Part shown: positions 55,698 to 64,000 of the stretch, one piece after another
How positions within the stretch are numbered: the stretch's first letter is position 1
Layout: each line of letters opens with the position of its first letter
Assembly: GCA_964623625.1 (NCBI GenBank)
Contig: CAZUUJ010000002.1
Span: forward strand, 1-64,000
DNA length: 64,000 bases
Direction: 5' to 3'
DNA from: CAZLGM01 sp964623625
GTDB lineage: Bacteria; Desulfobacterota; Desulfobulbia; Desulfobulbales; Desulfocapsaceae
Position numbers and translations under genes: made by a program
Notes under the pieces: generated by a model
What the model saw: the letters and a program-made list of their open reading frames with translations, nothing else
Databases searched by the model: none
Told to the model about the DNA's origin: nothing

Positions 55698-56794
55698 AAA
55701 CAGTAAAAAAGCCATACCAACTCGTCCTCATCCTGCAGGACCTTGAATTCGGCGGCACACAGCGATACGCCGTTAACCTGTTGCAGCATATCGACAGGAA
55801 GCTGTTTTCTCCGGAGTTGTGGGTCCTGCGAGGCGGTATGGATATGGCTCCACTGGCGCAGCAGACCGGAGTGAAAATCATCTGGTTTTCCACGGGCAGG
55901 TTGGTCACTCCCCTGGCTTTGTATCGTTTTGCAAGGTACCTTGCCGGAAAAAGGCCATGTTACGTTTATTCGCTGACAACCGTTCCAAATATGTGGTCGA
56001 CTCTCTTCTGTCGTTTGTTTCGGATCCCGGTGATAATCTGTAGCTGCAGAAACATGGAACCTAAACGGCTGGAGAGACTGCTCTGGCCGTGGACCAGCCA
56101 TATTGTCTGTAATGCCCGGGCAATCAGGCAAAAGTTGTTACAATCCTATGGTGTTGACTCCAAACGAGTATCAGTTATCGCCAATGGTGTAGATACGGAT
56201 CTTTTCCGGCCCTATCCTGAAAAACGTGTTTCTCGTCCCACATTACTTTTTTCCGGCCGGCTGGTTGATGTGAAAGATCCTTTGACCACACTCAAGGCTT
56301 TTCAAATCGTACGTGAGCACATTCAAACAGCGAGGTTGATCATCACCGGTAACGGACCCCTTGAGCCACAGCTCAAACAATTTATTTTTAATCAGGGTCT
56401 GGAAGGTGCTGTGACGAAACAACCCGGCACCGAGAACATTCAAGACTATCTGCAAAAAAGCTGGTTGTTTGTTATCTCTTCACGAATGGAGGGGTCGCCT
56501 AATAGTTGTATCGAGGCGATGTCCTGTGGTCTCCCTGTTGTGGCAACACAAGTTGGCGGCATTCCTGAACTCATCGAGGATTGTGTCAACGGTCGTCTGG
56601 TTCCACCAGGAAATCATGAACTGCTGGCAGAATCGATCATCGAACTGCTGCAGGATGAGGAACAGCGAATCGAAATGGGGCTCAAGGCACGGCAAAGTGT
56701 GAAAAGGAATCATGTTCTCACAGAATGTGTTCGGAAAACCGAGAAAAGGCTTCTTGAGTTGATGAACATTTATAGCTCATACATTCAGGAGTGA
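55694..56794 (+). CDS. GT4 glycosyltransferase
   Basis: The 366-residue GT-B enzyme opens with LVLILQDLEFGGTQRYAVNLL and has the donor-site segment LLFSGRLVDVKDPLTTLKAF and E-x7-E in SSRMEGSPNSCIEAMSCGLPVV. I chose ATG 55694, which overlaps the previous stop by four bases, over an upstream in-frame ATG at 55676. It is the middle gene of a coupled trio that ends with a deacetylase-like gene. Confidence 0.88.
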   Translation: MKTVKKPYQLVLILQDLEFGGTQRYAVNLLQHIDRKLFSPELWVLRGGMDMAPLAQQTGVKIIWFSTGRLVTPLALYRFARYLAGKRPCYVYSLTTVPNMWSTLFCRLFRIPVIICSCRNMEPKRLERLLWPWTSHIVCNARAIRQKLLQSYGVDSKRVSVIANGVDTDLFRPYPEKRVSRPTLLFSGRLVDVKDPLTTLKAFQIVREHIQTARLIITGNGPLEPQLKQFIFNQGLEGAVTKQPGTENIQDYLQKSWLFVISSRMEGSPNSCIEAMSCGLPVVATQVGGIPELIEDCVNGRLVPPGNHELLAESIIELLQDEEQRIEMGLKARQSVKRNHVLTECVRKTEKRLLELMNIYSSYIQE

Positions 56795-57807
56795 GTAACA
56801 GAACTGAGCGTACACCTATGTCCAAAATGAAAGTACTTGTCACCATAGATGTCGAAGAGGAAGGACTTTTCTCAGGGCAATATGAGAGTGCTAACTGGTC
56901 TGTAGAAAATGTATTGGACCTGTCCCTGCTGGACCCGGTATTTAAAAGGTTCGACATCCGTCCGACCCTTCTTCTCACCTATCAGGTCGCCAGATATAAA
57001 CCGTATCATGACCATATTCTGAGATTATGTGAAAACTGGAAAGGGGAAATCGGCGCTCACTTGCATCCATGGAGCACACCACCGATTAAGAAGTTACCGC
57101 ATTCTCCTCCGATTCCCTCGCAGCTCTATCCGAGGCAATTGCTGGAAGCTAAACTTGAGACATTGTTGAGCGCTCTGTCAGTTATGGGGGTGAAGGCAAA
57201 CTCTTTTAGAATGGGACGTTTCAGCTTGGGACAAAAGATGTTCTCTATTCTTGAGCAATCAGGGATAGGTGTTGATTCCAGTATTGTACCGACCCGAAAA
57301 CAATATGGCGGCCCGGAATATCTTTTTGCCCCTGCTGATCCTTATTTTCCTGACAGCGAACATCCGGCCGCTCCGGGCAGCTCTCCGCTCCTTGAGGTTC
57401 CGGTGACCATTGTTCCGGTTTTTTCGAATCTTCATCTGAGACTCGATCAATTGAGTAAGAAATTTCCTCGTTTAGTTACCGCAGCATCGTGGATTTCCAA
57501 ATACCTCGGCTCCATACCTGCACAACCCAAGATGGCGCCGCTTAGTGTACTCAAGTCAGCGGTACGTCTTCATCGTCAACGCGGCGGCAAAGTGGTTACC
57601 ATCTATTTTCATTCTTCGGAATTGATGCCGGGTGGATGCCCTGAACATCCTACAAAGAAAGAGGTCGATCGATTTGTATTAAAGATCGGTGAATTTCTCT
57701 CCTGGCTGCGAAATGACTTGGGGGCAGATTCAATGACGTTGACTGATTTCTCAGCGCTCCTTTCCCCCTCTGGCAAGCTGAAAGACCACTGCCGGATGAG
57801 TAAATAA
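56791..57807 (+). CDS. NodB-like polysaccharide deacetylase-family protein
   Basis: The product of up to 338 residues begins (from ATG 56818) with KVLVTIDVEEEG, the first metal/catalytic Asp motif of NodB-homology deacetylases. The pair GEIGAHLHPWS supplies the H-x3-H-like zinc ligands, and IYFHSSEL is present near the C-terminus. Such enzymes remove acetyl groups from glycan amino sugars, or act as lipid-linked sugar deformylases. GTG 56791 overlaps the previous stop (GTGA), while ATG 56818 is the alternative start. Its 3' end overlaps the convergent radical SAM gene by 57 bases. Confidence 0.8.
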   Translation: MSNRTERTPMSKMKVLVTIDVEEEGLFSGQYESANWSVENVLDLSLLDPVFKRFDIRPTLLLTYQVARYKPYHDHILRLCENWKGEIGAHLHPWSTPPIKKLPHSPPIPSQLYPRQLLEAKLETLLSALSVMGVKANSFRMGRFSLGQKMFSILEQSGIGVDSSIVPTRKQYGGPEYLFAPADPYFPDSEHPAAPGSSPLLEVPVTIVPVFSNLHLRLDQLSKKFPRLVTAASWISKYLGSIPAQPKMAPLSVLKSAVRLHRQRGGKVVTIYFHSSELMPGGCPEHPTKKEVDRFVLKIGEFLSWLRNDLGADSMTLTDFSALLSPSGKLKDHCRMSK

Positions 57808-59172
57808 GGGTTTGACCAGAGGGAAAAATAACTTGTTTTTACGTAGGAGTGTGAAAGCTTTCCATAACATCCGCTTCTGTTTCCAGAGTCCCTGAAAAGT
57901 CTTTCTGAAATCACCGAGACGAAACTGGATGGTGGGTTTGTCGAGCTGACCATCAAATCGGGAAATGAGCCGGCTGCGGGTGTATTTCAACTCTGTCGGT
58001 TGACCGTCCTTATGAATTTCATCCCAGAGCTCACTGCCGGGATGAACCATGAGCGGGTTGATTTCACTGAATACGGGTCTTGCCTGCAGGAGCAGATCTT
58101 TACTTGCTTCATGGTCCTCAGACGTTTCGTGTCGATAACCGGCAATAAAACTGGCAATGACCAGTATATTGGCTTGTTGAGCACGCCTGATTCCGTCTAT
58201 GAGTTGGTTACGGGTACCCGGTTTGCGATATCGTTTGAGAATTGCATCGCTGCCGCTCTCAACACCGACGAACATAAAGATGAACCCGGCCCGGTTCATC
58301 AGAGCAAGCGTTTCATCCGGCAACAGGTAAGGCATACAGGTGGAGCCGAATTTCATTTGCAGTCTCTGCGAAATGATCAGGCGGCACAGTTTGTTCATAT
58401 GATCGACATGGGCGGTGAGGTTGTCGTCAAAAAAGATCACAAATTTGTACCCCTGCCTATCCAGTTCGATTAATTCTTCCAGAATATTTTCGGGGCTGCG
58501 AACTCTGTATGTTCGGTTCATGACCGAGTTCGAGCAGAACAGACATCTGTGAGGACAGCCTCTGGAAGTGAAGGCTGTGGTCATTTTCGGCAGGGACGGC
58601 AACCGGAAGCCGTACCACTGACTTCCATAGCCGTCGTAGGTTAACAGCGAGCGGTCGGGGTGGGCAAGCGTGTCCAGGTTATCTACAATCTGGGGGACAC
58701 CACGGATAATTGTTCCATTTACTCGTCTTGATAATCCCTTCACCTCACCGGGGTCTGTTCCTGTTATCAGGTGATTCACCAGAGCCCGCAGACTTTCCTC
58801 ACCCTCTCCCCGCAAAATAAAATCGACCTCGTCGTGCTCCTCTAAAATGAGGTCGTCGAACAGGCTGGCATGAACACCGCCACAGACGGTTAATATATGC
58901 GGCTGTTTTTCTTTAACAAGACGAAGCACCTCTAATCCTTCCAGGAAATTGCTGGAAGTGATGGACATGCCGACAAGGTCCGGAGTGGTTTCCAGAATAC
59001 GCCTACTATTCTCATCAACCGTTAGGCCTTCGCAGAAACCGTCAACGATTTGAACATGAACGTCATCAATATTCTTGAGGCTTGCGGCCAGATATAGGAG
59101 GCCAAGCGGCGGAAATGAACCCTGGTTCCATTCCGCCCCTGTTACAATTGGTTGTGAGAGAGTGACATTCAT
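57751..59172 (-). CDS. B12-binding radical SAM protein
   Basis: The 473-residue protein has a B12-binding-like domain (GLLYLAASLKNID, GMSITSSNFLEGLEVL, CGGVHASL), then the 4Fe-4S motif CPHRCLFC (C206, C210, C213), FFDDNLTAHVDHM and FVGVESGSDAIL. I chose ATG 59172, which follows a GAGG ribosome binding site, over a longer frame from 59217. It is the last gene of the permease-ATPase-TolC-adaptor operon, 56 bases after the adaptor gene. Chemical modification and export of a product may therefore be coupled (inference). Confidence 0.87.
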   Translation of the reverse strand: MNVTLSQPIVTGAEWNQGSFPPLGLLYLAASLKNIDDVHVQIVDGFCEGLTVDENSRRILETTPDLVGMSITSSNFLEGLEVLRLVKEKQPHILTVCGGVHASLFDDLILEEHDEVDFILRGEGEESLRALVNHLITGTDPGEVKGLSRRVNGTIIRGVPQIVDNLDTLAHPDRSLLTYDGYGSQWYGFRLPSLPKMTTAFTSRGCPHRCLFCSNSVMNRTYRVRSPENILEELIELDRQGYKFVIFFDDNLTAHVDHMNKLCRLIISQRLQMKFGSTCMPYLLPDETLALMNRAGFIFMFVGVESGSDAILKRYRKPGTRNQLIDGIRRAQQANILVIASFIAGYRHETSEDHEASKDLLLQARPVFSEINPLMVHPGSELWDEIHKDGQPTELKYTRSRLISRFDGQLDKPTIQFRLGDFRKTFQGLWKQKRMLWKAFTLLRKNKLFFPLVKPLFTHPAVVFQLARGGKER

Positions 59173-59228
59173 AAAAACCTCAGTGGTTGGCCCAATGAAT
59201 AGTTGGAGATTCAGCAAAGAAGATAGTG

Positions 59229-60173
59229 TTACTCGTTACCCCGAAGGATATACTCAACTCGTCCCTTATACCCCTCACGCAGGGTGAGATCATTGTTTGC
59301 AGACTCCATTTCCACTGTGTAGTAGGAAGGTTGGTTCGGATCGAGATTGGCCGGGGTCCAGTTGATTGAACTGATTGTTGCTGAAATCTTTTTTTCCTGA
59401 TCAGAGTCGGGGTAGAAGGTGACGGAATCACCCACTTTCAACTGAGCAGCATCTTGTTCATAAACAAGGGAGCGGATCAACATGGTGTCCATTTGACCGA
59501 TATGGGCAACAGCCGTCCATTCTGGAAGCAGGGATAGCTTTCTCATTCCGGGATGCAGGGAGAGAACAATCCCTGAGATGGGAGCCTTGAGTTGGACAAC
59601 CTGCGGGAATTGGCCGGACTGCAGGTTGGAGTTGCCGAGCAGTGTTCGTATGCTGTTCAATTCTTTTTTGGAGAATTGTTCAGCGTACTGCAGCCGTTTT
59701 TTCAGTAATGACAGATGGGCACGAGCAAATCGCAATCGGTCTCGCAATGTGTCCAGTGCATGTTGGGGAGACAGCTTTTCCACCGTCAGTTCGGCCAATT
59801 CCTTTTCCTTTCGCTGCAATTCACTGATTTTGTCTTTTTCTACTTCAACTTGATATCTCAAGTTGTCGATGTGCCCAAAGAGGATTTTCTGACCAAGTTC
59901 AATTGATTTATTTTCTTCCAGATTGTACCTGACAACTGTTTCTCCTTCAGTTACCCGTTGTCCCGGTTTGATCAGTATATCTGTGAAAATACCGGTAAAC
60001 GGCATGAGAACAGCTCGTTTAAGTGGACAGTATGCTTTTCCCTTAAAAACAATACTGCGGTCTTTTATCTGTCCGGTTGTCGGGGGATTTTCCCCGGCCG
60101 TTACAGTTAAAGAAAAGGTAAAGAAAATAATGGCGGCAAAAAAACTACTGATCAGCGGGAGTGATTTGTTCAT
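59229..60173 (-). CDS. HlyD/RND-type periplasmic adaptor
   Basis: From ATG 60173 the product is 314 residues with a signal peptide ending near VTAGE. A lipoyl-like half follows (PFTGIFTDILIKPGQRVTEGETVV), then a helical hairpin (about 95-180), the second lipoyl half (LKAPISGIVLSLHPGMR) and a beta-barrel region. This is the membrane-fusion protein of a tripartite efflux system, linking the inner-membrane ABC pump to the TolC-like channel. Its start lies inside the end of the TolC gene (overlap about 29 bases), so it is translationally coupled. A start at 60188 is possible. Confidence 0.85.
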   Translation of the reverse strand: MNKSLPLISSFFAAIIFFTFSLTVTAGENPPTTGQIKDRSIVFKGKAYCPLKRAVLMPFTGIFTDILIKPGQRVTEGETVVRYNLEENKSIELGQKILFGHIDNLRYQVEVEKDKISELQRKEKELAELTVEKLSPQHALDTLRDRLRFARAHLSLLKKRLQYAEQFSKKELNSIRTLLGNSNLQSGQFPQVVQLKAPISGIVLSLHPGMRKLSLLPEWTAVAHIGQMDTMLIRSLVYEQDAAQLKVGDSVTFYPDSDQEKKISATISSINWTPANLDPNQPSYYTVEMESANNDLTLREGYKGRVEYILRGNE

Positions 60174-61512
60174 GGGCGTTGGGATCAAAAGATATGTTCA
60201 CGGTATTATTGAGCAGGTCACCGGAAAGATACCGGAGGTTCAGTATAGCCTTGTTGAACTCAAGCTTTTTTGAAATTATCTGTATGCGATCTCGATGAAA
60301 TGATATTTTCTCATTGAGAAGATCCGGCAGCCTGATTGTTCCGTTATCATATTCATACTGTTTCCTTTTTTTCTCTAACAGCCGAACCTTTTCCGCGGAT
60401 AATGCTATTGCATGCTCGCTCTTTTTAAGGGTTGCCCGTCGCATGGCATCTAGCCATTCCAGGGTATCATCACTTTCAATCTCTTTTTTTTCAAGTTCCA
60501 TTTTACCAAGTACCATCTTCTGGCGGGTAATGTCACGAGCTCGTTTATTTCCATCCCAGAGGGTCAGGTTTATACCCGCAAACAGGTAATATTCCCGGTC
60601 TTCATCATTTGTGTTAAGAATATCGGGACTGCGCAACCCAAGAGAAAAACTGGGCAAATATTTTGCGCGGGCAAGGAGGATTTTCTTCTCCTGAAGGACC
60701 AATTTAATAGTAAATATCTTATGGCGAAACGATGGTTCCGGCCTGGGTCCATCAAAGGATCTGTCCGGCTCTCCTGCACCAAGGATCTGGTCAAGGGTTT
60801 GTGATGCGTTAAGCTCTATTACATGTGAATCAGGAATATTCATGGCGGTACTCAAACGATGCAGCAGGGTATCACGTCTGACCAGGTTGCCTTTTTTCTC
60901 AGCGAGTACCAGTTCGTTTGCCCGCTGTTCATATTCCAACTCAAGCGGTATGGTCTCCGGACTTAAGGCACGATGCCGAACATACTCGAACCGTTTTGAG
61001 TAAAGCTGGATTATTTGTTCGTACTCTTTATCAATTTGGTCATAGGCCATAACCTCAAGCAATGTCTCAGCCAAACGGTGAAGTATGTCCGAAGTGGCCT
61101 TGATATGATAGAGTTGAACAATCCGAGTGATCAGTTTCTGCGCTTTTATGGAAAAGTATGATTCCCATGGCTTATAGTTGCCGACATTAAGAGAAATGTT
61201 GCCGTCGTCTTCAGAAAAGTAGTAAGAGCCGGAGAGAGTAAGGGTTGGAAAATAGGACCAGCGGCTGTCATCCTCATTGAGAAGCTGGAGTTCGATTTCA
61301 ATGCGACTCCGCTGCAATTGAGGCATGTTTTTTAAACTGATCAGGGCTAACGACTTATAATCGTTAATGAATTGAAGGTTGGCAGGATCCTTCCCCATAC
61401 CTGCTCCGGCCGATCCTGTTGATGCCCAGATAAGCAAACAGCAGAGCAGGATAGTTGAGATATACTTCGACCGCTTAAATGGTGATTGTTTTTTGGATAA
61501 AAGAGTAGGCAT
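60145..61512 (-). CDS. TolC-family outer-membrane efflux protein
   Basis: The 455-residue product has a signal peptide (hydrophobic stretch about 18-36 ending in AGAG) and long amphipathic helices, with two repeated halves typical of TolC/OEP trimers. PTLTLSGSYYFSED and PSFSLGLRSPDI are the barrel-forming segments of the halves. It forms the outer-membrane channel for the MacB-type pump encoded by the two upstream genes and the adaptor encoded downstream. Length and architecture are ordinary for the family. Confidence 0.85.
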   Translation of the reverse strand: MPTLLSKKQSPFKRSKYISTILLCCLLIWASTGSAGAGMGKDPANLQFINDYKSLALISLKNMPQLQRSRIEIELQLLNEDDSRWSYFPTLTLSGSYYFSEDDGNISLNVGNYKPWESYFSIKAQKLITRIVQLYHIKATSDILHRLAETLLEVMAYDQIDKEYEQIIQLYSKRFEYVRHRALSPETIPLELEYEQRANELVLAEKKGNLVRRDTLLHRLSTAMNIPDSHVIELNASQTLDQILGAGEPDRSFDGPRPEPSFRHKIFTIKLVLQEKKILLARAKYLPSFSLGLRSPDILNTNDEDREYYLFAGINLTLWDGNKRARDITRQKMVLGKMELEKKEIESDDTLEWLDAMRRATLKKSEHAIALSAEKVRLLEKKRKQYEYDNGTIRLPDLLNEKISFHRDRIQIISKKLEFNKAILNLRYLSGDLLNNTVNISFDPNAHEQITPADQ

Positions 61513-61537
61513 AGACTAAATCTTGAGCGAATCTCAG

Positions 61538-62227
61538 TTAAATGTCAAGGAGCTGTAGTTGTCCATTTTCAATCTGATAGATCCGATCACACACTCTGGC
61601 AACTTGTCTGTCGTGGGTCACAATAATCATAGCAGTATCCGTTTGTGTTGAAATAGACCGGAAATAGTCCATGATCTGATGCGAGTTTTCAGCATCAAGC
61701 TGGCCGGTCGGCTCATCGGCCAGAATAACTTCGGGCAGATTAACCATGGCCCGTGCAATGGCGACCCGCTGTCGTTCCCCGCCGGATAGTTTGTTTGAGA
61801 AATGATTGACTCGATGACTGAGGTTCACCTGGTCGAGTGCCCGGTGGATTTTCTCGGATCTCTCAGAAACTCCAGTATTCGCGTAAATAAGCGGATATTC
61901 CATGTTTTCGTAAACGGTGGAGTGCTCAAACATATCAGCTCCCTGAAAGACAAAACCGATGCGCTCTCTTCGAAATTGGGCCTGCTGCTTACGATTCAAC
62001 TCTAAAACGTTCTGTCCGCCGAAGGTATAGCTTCCGGATGTGGGAGAAAGGAAGAGTCCGAGCAGAAAAAGCAGTGTCGATTTTCCTGAACCGGATGGAC
62101 CCATAATAGCTATCATCTCTTCATTTTGGATACTCAGGTCTACCCTATCGAGAATAGTAGCCTTTTTTTCATTGACTATGTACTGCTTCGTTATTTCCCG
62201 AATATGTATGAGCGTCCTTTTTATCAT
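61538..62227 (-). CDS. MacB/LolD-type ABC transporter ATPase
   Basis: The 229-residue ATPase has Walker A GPSGSGKSTLLFLLG, signature LSGGERQRVAIARA, Walker B VILADEPTGQLD and the H-loop VTHD. It has the length of LolD/MacB-type stand-alone subunits. It starts 3 bases after the permease stop. With the MacB-like permease it forms a mechanotransmission-type pump that pushes a periplasmic substrate through the adaptor and TolC channel. Confidence 0.92.
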   Translation of the reverse strand: MIKRTLIHIREITKQYIVNEKKATILDRVDLSIQNEEMIAIMGPSGSGKSTLLFLLGLFLSPTSGSYTFGGQNVLELNRKQQAQFRRERIGFVFQGADMFEHSTVYENMEYPLIYANTGVSERSEKIHRALDQVNLSHRVNHFSNKLSGGERQRVAIARAMVNLPEVILADEPTGQLDAENSHQIMDYFRSISTQTDTAMIIVTHDRQVARVCDRIYQIENGQLQLLDI

Positions 62228-62230
62228 AAC

Positions 62231-63424
62231 TTATTCATAACTAAGAGCAGAGACAACTTCCATTTTGCTTGCCTTGATCGCAGGGGCGAGACCGGCAACG
62301 ATTCCGAGAAAAAAACAAAAGATAAAAGCGGAAATGGTGCTGAGCCAAAAAAGATGCTGTGGAGGAGATGTCTCGAGGATTGAGGCCGCTATACGTATTC
62401 CCAGCCAGCCTACCAGAAAACCGATGATGGCGGCGCTCAAGCAGAGAACCAGTGACTCGGTTAAGAATTGGAGCAGAATGTCGTGATCTTCAGCCCCGAT
62501 GGCCTTTTTTAGACCGATTTCTTTGGTCCTTGCAGTAACGGCCATCATCATAATGTTCCAGATTCCGAATCCGCCGAGGAGCAGGGTAGCAATCAGAGCG
62601 AGCTGGACAAAGATCTTGACACCCAGGGAGATCGCCCTGATCTTAGCCAGCAGCTCTTTAAATCGTATAATCTCAACTTCATCATAGGGCTGATATTTTT
62701 TTAGCAGTTCAGTGGCGGCCACTGCGACTTTTTCAACATCCTCCCACGTATGGCATCGGAGATAGAGGCGATTGACCGGTGAAATCAGATCAAAGCGGTC
62801 CTGGGCTGTTGTCAGAGGAATAAAAAGGTCCTTATATTTGTCCGGCATACTCAGCGCATCAAGAACACCGACAACTTTAAGAAGATTGTCGTTAATCGAG
62901 AGAAATTGACCGATACCATCCTGATCACCAAAGAGTGTCTGCGCCACCCTCTGGCCAAGGACACAGACAGGGCGCCGTTTTCGGATATCGTCATCGCTAA
63001 ACAGTGTGCCGGCTTGGGCTGATGAGCCGTGTACTTGCCACATTGAATCATCAACTCCAATCAGTCTCAAAAATTGGGTGTTTTCCTGATGCACTAATTT
63101 AACAAATTGCATCCTGATAACAATACCGCTGACCGCCTCAACTCCAGGTATGTTTTTAATTGCCTGTATTGTCTCAGGCCTGAACTCCCGGTTATCAAAA
63201 AGATGGCTGCCTGAAGGCAGTGGTTTAAAGCTCACTCTCATTTGAGTAGCATTGCCAATGATCTCTAAATTGCCACCAATGTTCTTTTCAATAGACTGCC
63301 CCATGGTGATGATAACCATCAGACCGGCTGTTCCCAAGGTGATTGCAACGGCCACACCAATATTCTTGCGATACTGCCGCCACACCTGCCTGCAGCTTAT
63401 ATGAAGAAGGTCGGTTATTCTCAT
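62231..63424 (-). CDS. MacB-type ABC transporter permease
   Basis: The 397-residue membrane protein has one N-terminal helix (about 20-43), a large periplasmic MacB core domain (about 45-265, with GVEAVSGIVIRM and VCVLGQRVAQTLFG) and three C-terminal FtsX helices (about 280-385, with TKEIGLKKAIGAEDHDIL). This is the four-helix MacB/LolCE arrangement. It is the first gene of the operon, so the promoter should lie in the 177-bp divergent spacer before the GT2 gene at 63602. The substrate is unknown. Confidence 0.9.
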   Translation of the reverse strand: MRITDLLHISCRQVWRQYRKNIGVAVAITLGTAGLMVIITMGQSIEKNIGGNLEIIGNATQMRVSFKPLPSGSHLFDNREFRPETIQAIKNIPGVEAVSGIVIRMQFVKLVHQENTQFLRLIGVDDSMWQVHGSSAQAGTLFSDDDIRKRRPVCVLGQRVAQTLFGDQDGIGQFLSINDNLLKVVGVLDALSMPDKYKDLFIPLTTAQDRFDLISPVNRLYLRCHTWEDVEKVAVAATELLKKYQPYDEVEIIRFKELLAKIRAISLGVKIFVQLALIATLLLGGFGIWNIMMMAVTARTKEIGLKKAIGAEDHDILLQFLTESLVLCLSAAIIGFLVGWLGIRIAASILETSPPQHLFWLSTISAFIFCFFLGIVAGLAPAIKASKMEVVSALSYE

Positions 63425-63601
63425 GAAAAAAGAGCGGTGAAAAACTCAAAACACCCCGTGGACATTTTTTTGTGAATGTACAGTCGTATTTTAATGACCG
63501 GGTGTCTCTTTTTGGTGAAAATATAATGCACAAACAGTATGTTACTCTATAGTTAATATATTGAAACGGCAAGAGAAAAGTAAGCGGTCTCAGGCGCCTT
63601 G

Positions 63602-64000
63602 ATGAATAAGAGTATTTCAGTCATAATTCCGACAAAGAATGGGGGAGAACAGTTCCGGGAAACACTTGATTCCATATTCTCGCAGGAGATTGATGCGGGG
63701 TTTGAAGTAGTCATCGTCGATTCAGGTTCAACCGATCAAACCCTTCAAATCTGTAAAGATTTTCCAGTCAAGCTGATTCAGATTCCTCCCTCTTCTTTTA
63801 GTCACGGTTCAACCCGTAATGAGGCAATTTCCAGGTCGTCAGGTGAGTTCTGTGTACTGACTGTTCAGGATGCTGTCCCGGTGAACCGTCAGTGGCTGGC
63901 AACACTGGTAACCCCATTGTTTGAAAACAACATGATCGGTGGAGTCTTTGGCCGGCAGATCTCAAAAACGGATGGTTCCAGTTTCAGCAGGTGCTGCAAA
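63602..64000 (+). CDS. GT2 rhamnosyltransferase-like glycosyltransferase, partial
   Basis: An open frame runs from ATG 63602 to the window end (133 codons, no stop), so the gene is cut by the window edge. It has ISVIIPTKNGGEQFRETLDSI, VVIVDSGSTDQTL and FSHGSTRNEAI. The last is close to the HGxTRN block of rhamnosyltransferases. CVLTVQDAVP corresponds to the acceptor/DXD region. It is divergent from the exporter operon and continues the glycan theme. Confidence 0.85.
   Translation, partial: MNKSISVIIPTKNGGEQFRETLDSIFSQEIDAGFEVVIVDSGSTDQTLQICKDFPVKLIQIPPSSFSHGSTRNEAISRSSGEFCVLTVQDAVPVNRQWLATLVTPLFENNMIGGVFGRQISKTDGSSFSRCCK

Overview
This is a 64 kb stretch of a Gram-negative bacterial chromosome from a draft assembly. 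An outer membrane is indicated by TolC, a MipA/OmpV-like barrel, Wzm/Wzt and RecBCD. Several B12-dependent radical SAM enzymes, a very large iterative lipid/polyketide synthase, moderate GC and the general gene style suggest an anaerobic Desulfobacterota (Desulfobulbales-like) organism. That assignment is an inference with low to moderate confidence. I saw no rRNA, tRNA, CRISPR array or intact transposase. Two features bear on sequence quality. One is a 100-N gap whose flanks are identical 55-bp copies, so it is probably an unmerged overlap. The other is two homopolymer tracts that each break a reading frame by one base.

Layout. (a) 0-4 kb: an ICMT-like membrane methyltransferase, an SDR/epimerase interrupted by the gap, a universal stress protein, and two uncharacterised genes whose start codons abut head to head. 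(b) 4-15 kb: recC, then two inserted genes (a zinc-ribbon/HAMP membrane protein and a PhnD-like periplasmic binding protein), then recB and recD with overlapping ends. (c) 15-31 kb: envelope-lipid and glycan genes. These are a flippase-like membrane protein, a PaaK-like adenylating enzyme, a B12 radical SAM protein, a five-gene minus-strand operon (HpnI-like GT2, SDR, GT39-like, DPM1-like GT2, FAD amine-oxidase-like), a HAD+UbiA pair, two tandem acyltransferase-3 paralogues and a lipoprotein. The intergenic DNA from 27.0 to 30.3 kb holds small non-coding inverted-repeat elements. (d) 31-43 kb: a single 2599-residue polypeptide with an N-terminal FabK/PfaD-like enoyl reductase, then KS, AT, one ACP, KR and dehydratase. 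It is flanked by two paralogous GNAT-fold proteins and followed by a frameshifted outer-membrane barrel gene. (e) 43-58 kb: a surface-polysaccharide cluster with a Wzm/Wzt ABC exporter, at least six glycosyltransferases, a NodB-like deacetylase and two paralogous B12 radical SAM proteins. (f) 57.7-63.4 kb: a minus-strand operon encoding a MacB-type permease and ATPase, a TolC-like channel, a HlyD-like adaptor and another B12 radical SAM enzyme. The window ends inside another GT2 gene.

How the genes may work together (inference). Regions c to f read as a long envelope island that builds, modifies and exports glycans and lipids. The DPM1-like and GT39-like proteins with HAD/UbiA suggest polyprenyl-phosphate-linked sugar donors. 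The large synthase carries every domain needed for full reduction of a growing acyl chain and has no thioesterase, so the flanking GNAT proteins are candidate acyl-transfer or release enzymes. This synthase plus GNAT unit is the best candidate in the window for a poorly described system.
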